This document shows, one piece after another, positions 56,073-64,000 of a stretch of DNA of 64,000 nt. Within the stretch, counting starts at the first letter, position 1. Each line of letters opens with the position of its first letter. The DNA is from Maniola hyperantus (taxonomy: Eukaryota; Arthropoda; Insecta; Lepidoptera; Nymphalidae), in contig NC_048541.1 of NCBI RefSeq assembly GCF_902806685.2, forward strand, positions 16,812,662 through 16,876,661, given 5' to 3'. The notes below the pieces were generated by a model. That model worked only from the letters and a program-made list of their open reading frames with translations, was not told where the DNA came from and ran no database searches. The translations under genes were made by a program, and so were the position numbers.

Positions 56073-56504
56073 CGCGGCGGCCGCTCGCCCTTCTCGCGCG
56101 GCCCGCTCCACAACCTGGCCGACTTCCTGGGCTGCGGCCAGTGCGGGCTGCTGGCGCCGCGCGCGCACGACTGGGCCGCGGCCGGCCTGGACGACGACGC
56201 GCAGCACTACGTGTGACGCGGCGGCCGCTCGCCCTTCTCGCGCGGCCCGCTCCACAACCTGGCCGACTTCCTGGGCTGCGGCCTGTGCGGGCTGCTGGCG
56301 CCGCGCGCGCACGACTGGGCCGCGGCCGGCCTGGACGACGACGCGCAGCACTACGTGTGACGCGGCGGCCGCTCGCCCTTCTCGCGCGGCCCGCTCCACA
56401 ACCTGGCCGACTTCCTGGGCTGCGGCCAGTGCGGGCTGCTGGCGCCGCGCGCGCACGACTGGGCCGCGGCCGGCCTGGACGACGACGCGCAGCACTACGT
56501 GTGA
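55929..56504 (+). repeat. 144-bp tandem array of Hip14 terminal exon and stop codon (4 copies)
   Basis: Units 55,929-56,072, 56,073-56,216, 56,217-56,360 and 56,361-56,504 each end exactly with the TGA stop and encode the last 47 residues. Units 1 and 3 read ggcctgtgc (Leu), units 2 and 4 ggccagtgc (Gln), so the array is a duplicated dimer. Units 2-4 lie after the first stop and would be 3' UTR. The right arm has a single unit of the Leu type. Confidence 0.97.
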
Positions 56505-56721
56505 CGTGTCGGATAAACGGATGATGCTATTTTTGTAATTATGTAATGTTATATTTTGTACGTAGCGTACTAAAGTCTCGTCTTTGACATTAACTATTTT
56601 GTAAGACGTGTGTTTTGCAGATGGAAGAAATGAACGAATCGATATAGCTATTGTTTCGTGGGGAAACTGTATTATTATTTTCTAAATGAAATTATTTGAT
56701 TTACCACCTCGTTTCCAGTAC

Positions 56722-57171
56722 GGGGGCGTCCATAAATTACGTGAGATGTTTAAGGGGGGAGGGGGTCGAGTCAAATCTCATCTAATCTTACGTTGGAGAA
56801 AGAGGGAGTCTCGGCAAATATCACGCAAATTTTTTTCTGATTGAAACAAAAAAAAATACAATTTTGGTCCATTTTATCCAGATTGTACATGGTTAAGATA
56901 TTCTATTGTTAAATTTTTATTACACTTATAACTCTCAGCAATATTGATTACTAGTCTTAACTAGTAAATAAAAGCACGAAGCAATTTTTTATTCTTTTTA
57001 CAATAACAATCCAACGCGTTTACGTAAGAAACCCACGTTTTGAAAAATCTCACGTGAGATTGAGGGATGGGGGAGGGGGTTGAATAAAATCTTCGACATC
57101 TCACCAGGGGGGAGGGAGGGACAGAAAATTTAAAAAAAACACCTCACGTAATTTATGGACGCCCCCTAAAC
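56722..57171. mobile_element. ~450-bp MITE with ggggcgtccataaattacgt ends
   Basis: The inverted ends gggggcgtccataaattacg and cgtaatttatggacgccccc are flanked by ta on each side (mariner-like TA target). It contains G-rich and C-rich inner arms, so it can fold extensively. A mirrored copy is in the right arm at 62,928-63,377. Confidence 0.75.
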
Positions 57172-57184
57172 TGCTCAGCTAAGT

Positions 57185-58684
57185 ATAATTGACGAATTTT
57201 AAAAGGAAGTGTCTAGACGGCCACGTCTGATTGTTTAGTAAATAAAAACTACCCCACCCCTAATAAACTGAGCTTTTCAAATCGGTTCCTTGCAGTAGGC
57301 ACGGGTAACATTGATATAATAGCATGCCATTTACAAAGTTTATCGTAAATTTGATATAATATTTTGTAATGGGGTTTAGGGAGATCACTAAAGTAAGTGT
57401 TGTATTTGATGCGCCATGTTAAGGTACTAATAATATTTCGTTGAATGATAGCATTAAAAAAGCTAATAACTAGAAAACAGCCAGCAGGGTTATAATTATT
57501 ATATTTTTACTTAACTCCTCGTGCCAGGCTAGACCCTGCCTTTTAAAAATAAACTTTGCATAATACACAGTGCAAGAAGTCTCTTTGGCTCGATGTAACA
57601 ACTTTCTCATTTCTTTCTTATAATTTCTTCTTTGAATACTTAGTGGGCGTTTCGTAACACTTAGTGCGAAGCGCGACCACGCAGTTGGTGCAGGTTTGTG
57701 TATGTTTGTGCGTGTGTAACAGAGAGACGCGAGTGCGAGTGATCACGAACACAACATTACACTGCAAGTAGTAGCCAGTATTAGCACGCCAACTCGTGAG
57801 AGCGCTCGATGTAAATATTTTAAATATATTTGATCACAAATGTTCATATCTAATCTTTGTATGATACTAGATTTATGCTTCATATCGGTTAAATAATGCG
57901 AACAAAATATTCTAAACACTTATTCCTATATAGTAAGTATGTGCTTGTACTGCTCGCTACCTATAGTACTGATATACTAGCACCGGTCGCGGACCTTTGT
58001 GAAGAGCGCCATAAGACAATGTTGTAATATAAAATTAATACCAAATGCATTTGAATTAAATAAACTAAAATTATATTGTGTTGTTTCTTCAATACCTCTA
58101 CCTCCCCTGTCCTATTTAATTGTTGCATGCCAGGTTCTAAGCACTTCAATGTCCGAGAGTCCCGATAGAAATAATTCGGTTCCGTGAAATAGAGACGTAA
58201 TCGCAAGCTTGCAATTGAAGACAAGCCCCAATAACTCTTTTATTATTATTATAAACCTAAACCAAAATACATACAATATGTCGGGATATGCCTGCTGCCT
58301 TCATGAAGAAGATGATGATTGACACAGATAAGTCAGGATTACAACTTTATAGATTAACCGAGCCTTCGTGGGCGCACTAACAATATTCTCGCACATTAGG
58401 TACGAGAGATATCACAGACTACCCTCAACAATAACTATAGCAACCCTCACTAATTATTATGAGTCATGATATCAATGTCGCCGATGAGACTAGACAACGC
58501 TAACTCAGCCTAGCTAAGTCCCTACCTAGATACCGGCTCCACAATCCCCATGCCGGTCCCAGACCAACCAGCTAACCTTTACATTACAACAACAACATTA
58601 ACTAACCCAACAAACAGTAACCACAACAATGACTTTCGTCTAATGCAAATTAGAACATGTCAAAAACCACATCTCCATGGCTGC
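57185..58684. other. Non-genic remainder of the left arm
   Basis: AT-rich sequence with a decayed Pao RT scrap (about 57,385-57,450) and the dispersed repeats at 58,265-58,365 and 58,430-58,680. Frames at 57,961-58,224 are mirrored identically in the other arm but show no protein-like features. Confidence 0.5.
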
Positions 58685-60025
58685 CATCATCATGAGGCAT
58701 CCAGACTTATACAATGGATTGATTGTTATTTATATCTGGCGAGAATGGACTATGAGTCATATTTAATTGTTAACTATTTGAATCAACATATTTTGTGTCA
58801 TGTTTAACATCTAGCTGATTTAATTGTTACGTTAATGATTTGTGACGTCACAGGAAGTATCATTTAGTTCAATCACTTTGCAATTTGTAAAATACCGGAA
58901 GTTAAATAATACCAACCTTTAAAATAATATATCAGTTTTGCTGTCCTGTCAAATTAGTATAAAAAGAAAGCGTAGGTTTAATAAAAATGGCGGTCAATTG
59001 TGAGAATTAAGTCGAAGGCGCAAGCTATGCTTAAAAATACAGTGAAGTGAAATTGGAAACTGACTATTATTGAAGACCATCCCTATACTTCTGGAACATT
59101 TCAGAAGTGGGATAACCTAACTATATTTATCATGGGAAGGTCAAATAGATTCCATATCCAAGTTATTGTGTTGGAGAGAATAGAGATCACACAGAGACTA
59201 TGTTGGAGTGATTCACACACACACCATTTGGGTAGGCGACACATATAATAATAATAATAAATACACTTTATTTGCACAACCACAAGAAGGATTACATTAA
59301 AGAATAAAAAACACAGACAGAAGGAAGATACAAAAGGCGGCCTTATCGCTAATTAGCGATCCCTACCAGGCAACCTTAAAGATTGGAAAGTATAAGGAAA
59401 CATATGTATGTCACACGTTGCACATATCACACAGACTATTTGCGCAGCCCCGTTGGGTAGGTCACACAGAACCATTAGGTCACATAGACTCGATGCGCAG
59501 GTCACGCAGACCATTTGCGTCGGTCAAACAGTCTTCTTTACGATTTACTACGGTCCCTTCTTTAGGAAGATCTCACGGATATGCTCTAGGGATGTGACAC
59601 AGACATCATACTTCAAATGCATTTTTAGTCAAATGATGAGTTTCCATGAGGAATAAGGAACAGAACACGGGTACAGAATAAAACAGTCAGGATAGCAAGT
59701 ATGAGAATCATCTTACAGACAAGAATCATAATATTATTGATACAAGAAACAGGACTGATACAGACTAAAGCATGTAGGGGAGTAATTCTGACAATGCAAG
59801 AATGTCATTCGTCACTTATCGGGATTTTTGAATTTATAAAATTACAGGAGTAATGTTACTCAGTTGCATATTAAATAATAAAATGCAAACTAAAGGAGTT
59901 TCTTATTTTATAAAACACTATTATTTAATTAATGAGTTATTCATAATAAAAGTTTATTACTAATTAATTAGGATTTTGGACTTATGGACCAATATTTCAA
60001 TTTAATCGTGATTTCTGTATTTTAA
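58685..60025. other. Proximal part of the inverted-repeat spacer, no gene
   Basis: Mostly AT-rich. 59,244-59,385 (aataataataataaatacac ttt, then ggcggccttatcgct and ccaggcaacctt) is the inverted 3' end of a LINE widely seen in moths. 59,400-59,530 has loosely repeated gtcacacaga phrases. No supported gene. Confidence 0.5.
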
Positions 60026-61184
60026 TTAGGTTAGGTTTTTTTTTTTTTTTTTTAAAGGCTAGGTTCCTCTAACGTGATTAGAGACATTGTTTGCTAAATT
60101 TTGAATCTTCCATGCCAGTTCTCGCTTTTTTACTTCTCGCACTTTCATTCTTCATACCAGTTCTTTCATTCATACATCCTCTTTCATACGACGGGTGGGT
60201 TCCCCTCCTATTCTAGACTATTTTTTAAAAGGGTTGTTATTATTTTTATTCTTTTATTTTATTTTAGTCTTTTGTACAATCTTATTTACAATTTCTGTCT
60301 TATTATATATATACACTTTATATGACATCGAGTTTTTTCCATATCGAAAGGAACAGAGCCATTTGATTTTCGTCCATGTTAATTTGCGTACCTATTCAAC
60401 AATACTAAACAACATTGGGCCTTTTTATTTGGCTCTGTTCCTTTCGTTGACCTTTCAGCTTTGATGCAGAATAAACTTATACGTTTGCTTTGTATCAAAG
60501 CGTCTTTCCGGAGTGTCTGTTCCTCGGTCTCATGTTTTGTCTTGGCCTCCAGGTATTCTTCGACTACCTTTGAACGTCGGATCAATGCCGCACGCCGGAT
60601 CCTCCTCTTTCCGGTGGCCACCTCACGCTTCAACTTCGCCAACTCCTCTGACCACCACGGCAGCGTAAGTGTATATTTTCTCCCAATTTTGGGAATTGCA
60701 TGTTCGCTCGCTTCGGTCAGTGACTGTATAAATTCGTGTATGCTATGATCTAGTTGTGTAGCTGTAGTGGTGTTTTGAATGTGTGTGACTGTAATGTTTT
60801 TGGTTTGCAAAGTTTGGCCCGGTTTCTCATGAAACTGGGTCCAATTGTCTTTCCGTGTTTTATATGTTCGTGTTGTGTGCTTGATGTAGTTATATCTGAC
60901 ACGTTTTAGACGTAGTTTAAAAGAGATGCCGTTGTGGTCCACATTAAAAACAATTATTGCGGCCTTCACCGTACCCTCCCCGTTGTCAGCGCTCTGGAAG
61001 ACCCTGATCCCCGTCCGACCCGAAGCCCTGCCCTCTCTTCCGACATACGGTTCCTGCACCAGCGCCACCTGAGCTCCGTATTTCTCCGACTCGAGCAGCA
61101 GCTCGTTTAGTGCTAGTTTTTTACGTTGTAAATTTACCTGGAAGAAATGGAGTGCCATGGCGTCCCCGGGTGCGCCCTTAGCAA
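60026..61184 (-). mobile_element. Internally deleted telomeric-type non-LTR retroelement
   Basis: Read on the minus strand: a leader after CCTAA repeats, ATG at 61,158, an endonuclease-start frame, a 3' UTR (about 60,378-60,054), poly(A) (18 A, 60,053-60,036) and then two CCTAA units (60,035-60,026). The reverse transcriptase is missing. The same 3' UTR end plus poly(A) recurs at 61,222-61,410. Poly(A) followed by CCTAA repeats is the arrangement of TRAS/SART-like elements that live in insect telomeres. Confidence 0.7.
60379..61158 (-). pseudogene. APE-endonuclease N-terminal fragment of a non-LTR element
   Basis: A 259-codon open frame. It starts MALHFFQVNLQRKKLALNEL, with the catalytic-region LVQEPYVGREG typical of R1/TRAS-like endonucleases. 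After about residue 85 it jumps to a basic linker (LKRVRYNYIKHTTRTYKT) and ends in the pre-RT region (LTLPWWSEELAKLKREV). Most of the endonuclease and all RT motifs are absent, so it is non-functional as an autonomous element. The open frame over the deletion is notable. Confidence 0.75.
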
Positions 61185-61216
61185 TTAGGTTAGGTTAGGT
61201 TAGGTTAGGTTAGGTT

Positions 61217-61219
<3 letters not shown>
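61185..61219 (+). repeat. Insect telomere-type repeat (TTAGG) x7
   Basis: Seven exact TTAGG units, followed by a T-run of about 31 (the poly(A) of an upstream element on the other strand). A two-unit version is at 60,026-60,035. Confidence 0.95.
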
Positions 61220-61221
<2 letters not shown>

Positions 61222-61255
<34 letters not shown>

Positions 61256-61410
61256 GCTAGGTTCCTCTTACGTGATTAGAGACATTGTTTGCTAAATTTT
61301 GAATCTTCCATGCCAGTTCTCGCTTTTTTACTTCTCGCACTTTCATTCTTCATACCAGTTCTTTCTTTCATACATCCTCTTTCATACGACGGGTGGGTTC
61401 CCCTCCTATG
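61222..61410 (-). mobile_element. Second, 5'-truncated copy of the same non-LTR 3' end
   Basis: It matches 60,036-60,214 almost base for base (gaggttcctct..., cttccatgccagttctcgct, acgggtgggttcccctccta) and stops at cctcctat, five bases before the right inverted-repeat arm begins. Confidence 0.85.
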
Positions 61411-61414
61411 CTAT

Positions 61415-64000
61415 GCAGCCATGGAGATGTGGTTTTTGACATGTTCTAATTTGCATTAGACGAAAGTCATTGTTGTGGTTACTGTTTGTTGGGTTAGTTA
61501 ATGTTGTTGTTGTAATGTAAAGGTTAGCTGGTTGGTCTGGGACCGGCATGGGGATTGTGGAGCCGGTATCTAGGTAGGGACTTAGCTAGGCTGAGTTAGC
61601 GTTGTCTAGTCTCATCGGCGACATTGATATCATGACTCATAATAATTAGTGAGGGTTGCTATAGTTATTGTTGAGGGTAGTCTGTGATATCTCTCGTACC
61701 TAATGTGCGAGAATATTGTTAGTGCGCCCACGAAGGCTCGGTTAATCTATAAAGTTGTAATCCTGACTTATCTGTGTCAATCATCATCTTCTTCATGAAG
61801 GCAGCAGGCATATCCCGACATATTGTATGTATTTTGGTTTAGGTTTATAATAATAATAAAAGAGTTATTGGGGCTTGTCTTCAATTGCAAGCTTGCGATT
61901 ACGTCTCTATTTCACGGAACCGAATTATTTCTATCGGGACTCTCGGACATTGAAGTGCTTAGAACCTGGCATGCAACAATTAAATAGGACAGGGGAGGTA
62001 GAGGTATTGAAGAAACAACACAATATAATTTTAGTTTATTTAATTCAAATGCATTTGGTATTAATTTTATATTACAACATTGTCTTATGGCGCTCTTCAC
62101 AAAGGTCCGCGACCGGTGCTAGTATATCAGTACTATAGGTAGCGAGCAGTACAAGCACATACTTACTATATAGGAATAAGTGTTTAGAATATTTTGTTCG
62201 CATTATTTAACCGATATGAAGCATAAATCTAGTATCATACAAAGATTAGATATGAACATTTGTGATCAAATATATTTTAAAATATTTACATCGAGCGCTC
62301 TCACGAGTTGGCGTGCTAATACTGGCTACTACTTGCAGTGTAATGTTGTGTTCGTGATCACTCGCACTCGCGTCTCTCTGTTACACACGCACAAACATAC
62401 ACAACCTGCACCAACTGCGTGGTCGCGCTTCGCACTAAGTGTTACGAAACGCCCACTAAGTATTCAAAGAAGAAATTATAAGAAAGAAATGAGAAAGTTG
62501 TTACATCGAGCCAAAGAGACTTCTTGCACTGTGTATTATGCAAAGTTTATTTTTAAAAGGCAGGGTCTAGCCTGGCACGAGGAGTTAAGTAAAAATATAA
62601 TAATTATAACCCTGCTGGCTGTTTTCTAGTTATTAGCTTTTTTAATGCTATCATTCAACGAAATATTATTAGTACCTTAACATGGCGCATCAAATACAAC
62701 ACTTACTTTAGTGATCTCCCTAAACCCCATTACAAAATATTATATCAAATTTACGATAAACTTTGTAAATGGCATGCTATTATATCAATGTTACCCGTGC
62801 CTACTGCAAGGAACCGATTTGAAAAGCTCAGTTTATTAGGGGTGGGGTAGTTTTTATTTACTAAACAATCAGACGTGGCCGTCTAGACACTTCCTTTTAA
62901 AATTCGTCAATTATACTTAGCTGAGCAGTTTAGGGGGCGTCCATAAATTACGTGAGGTGTTTTTTTTAAATTTTCTGTCCCTCCCTCCCCCCTGGTGAGA
63001 TGTCGAAGATTTTATTCAACCCCCTCCCCCATCCCTCAATCTCACGTGAGATTTTTCAAAACGTGGGTTTCTTACGTAAACGCGTTGGATTGTTATTGTA
63101 AAAAGAATAAAAAATTGCTTCGTGCTTTTATTTACTAGTTAAGACTAGTAATCAATATTGCTGAGAGTTATAAGTGTAATAAAAATTTAACAATAGAATA
63201 TCTTAACCATGTACAATCTGGATAAAATGGACCAAAATTGTATTTTTTTTTGTTTCAATCAGAAAAAAATTTGCGTGATATTTGCCGAGACTCCCTCTTT
63301 CTCCAACGTAAGATTAGATGAGATTTGACTCGACCCCCTCCCCCCTTAAACATCTCACGTAATTTATGGACGCCCCCGTACTGGAAACGAGGTGGTAAAT
63401 CAAATAATTTCATTTAGAAAATAATAATACAGTTTCCCCACGAAACAATAGCTATATCGATTCGTTCATTTCTTCCATCTGCAAAACACACGTCTTACAA
63501 AATAGTTAATGTCAAAGACGAGACTTTAGTACGCTACGTACAAAATATAACATTACATAATTACAAAAATAGCATCATCCGTTTATCCGACACGTCACAC
63601 GTAGTGCTGCGCGTCGTCGTCCAGGCCGGCCGCGGCCCAGTCGTGCGCGCGCGGCGCCAGCAGCCCGCACAGGCCGCAGCCCAGGAAGTCGGCCAGGTTG
63701 TGGAGCGGGCCGCGCGAGAAGGGCGAGCGGCCGCCGCGCGCCTGGAAGTGGCGGTAGCGCGCGCGGTTCAGCTGCTCGTTGGTGGTCATGCCCAGGCACA
63801 CCACCAGGTACAGCTGGCAGCCGGCCAGCACCGCCACCCAGAATAGGTGGAACGCGGCGTTCAGCATCACCCACGCCAGCCACGGGCAGCACGCGGGCCA
63901 CGTGGCGGGCGCGCCGGCGCAGCGCGCCTCCAGCGCGCGCCACACGCCCCACAGCATCCAGCCGCACATCAGCAGCAGGCTGCCCAGGAAGCCCACAAAG
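61415..64000 (-). repeat. Right arm of the large inverted duplication
   Basis: Inverted copy of 55,667-58,684 lacking three 144-bp units. It contains mirrored copies of the dispersed repeats (61,430-61,830), the Pao scrap, the MITE (62,928-63,377) and Hip14 exon 5. It is cut by the window end, so its true length is unknown. Confidence 0.95.
63595..64000 (-). CDS. Hip14: Second copy of Hip14 terminal exon (partial, runs off the window)
   Basis: The minus-strand frame ends with TGA at 63,597-63,595 and encodes FLGSLLLMCGWMLWGVWRAL through TTNEQLN to AGLDDDAQHYV, identical to exon 5 of the left gene. There is a single copy of the 144-bp unit, of the Leu type. The exon acceptor would lie about 19 bp beyond the window. 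Whether upstream exons are also duplicated cannot be seen. It could be a real second gene, a gene fragment or a misassembly. Confidence 0.85.
   Translation of the reverse strand, partial: FVGFLGSLLLMCGWMLWGVWRALEARCAGAPATWPACCPWLAWVMLNAAFHLFWVAVLAGCQLYLVVCLGMTTNEQLNRARYRHFQARGGRSPFSRGPLHNLADFLGCGLCGLLAPRAHDWAAAGLDDDAQHYV

Larger units (their letters stand above)
55667..58684 (+). repeat. Left arm of a large inverted duplication
   Basis: From Hip14 exon 5 (55,667) to catggctgc at 58,684 the sequence recurs inverted at 61,415-64,000. Coordinates sum to 120,099 for positions beyond 56,504 and to 119,667 for the first array unit; the 432 difference is exactly three 144-bp units. The match probably continues past the window end. 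Spot checks across the arms, including 87-codon and 62-codon non-genic frames, found identical sequence. Confidence 0.95.

Noticed and set aside
57961..58224. 87-codon frame present identically in both inverted arms
   Set aside because: The identity follows from the arm duplication; no domain, no conservation signal.

Overview
This is a stretch of insect nuclear genome, almost certainly from a moth or butterfly. The host genes have introns and insect-type products. The repeats include an R4/Dong-type non-LTR element, a Mag-like element with very short LTRs, BEL/Pao, RTE, PIF/Harbinger and P-type elements, and TTAGG telomere-type repeats beside a non-LTR element. Background DNA is AT-rich, but the exons of three host genes are extremely GC-rich with almost every third codon position G or C.

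Host genes, left to right: eIF4G2 (NAT1/DAP5, plus strand, about 0.8-5.5 kb); a tiny two-exon Tom5 gene (minus strand, 17.6 to 14.05 kb) whose intron carries the R4/Dong element; Mob2 (minus strand, 44.4 to 36.97 kb, three coding exons); and Hip14/ZDHHC17 palmitoyltransferase (plus strand, 50.2-56.07 kb, five coding exons summing to 603 aa). A second, inverted copy of the last Hip14 exon ends the window (63,595-64,000, minus strand).

The most striking feature is a set of tandem arrays built on pieces of these GC-rich genes: a 120-bp array upstream of eIF4G2, a 110-bp array of its penultimate exon end plus splice donor, a 149-bp array of Mob2 exon 2, a 134-bp array of the Mob2 start-codon region, a 133-bp array of Hip14 exon 1 and a 144-bp array of the Hip14 terminal exon. 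Units within an array are nearly identical. From about 55.7 kb the sequence is also an inverted duplication (arms 55,667-58,684 and 61,415-64,000, spacer 2.7 kb). The arms are collinear except that the left arm has exactly three extra 144-bp units. This is either a very recent amplification process acting on GC-rich exons or an artefact of DNA amplification or assembly.

The rest is a dense archive of mobile elements: a defective BEL/Pao gag-pol (8.3-11.8 kb), the R4/Dong element (14.4-17.5 kb), a long inverted-repeat DNA element (18.3-21.0 kb), a solo LTR (22.1 kb), THAP-domain remnants (22.5 and 31.2 kb), a complete Mag-like Ty3/gypsy element with 61-bp LTRs (26.0-30.4 kb), a deleted P-like element (31.0-32.7 kb) and an apparently intact PIF/Harbinger transposon (33.06-35.98 kb) whose two genes interlock on opposite strands. 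Several are nested in copies of one ~340-bp inverted-repeat family, so insertion order can be read directly. No tRNA, rRNA or CRISPR was found.
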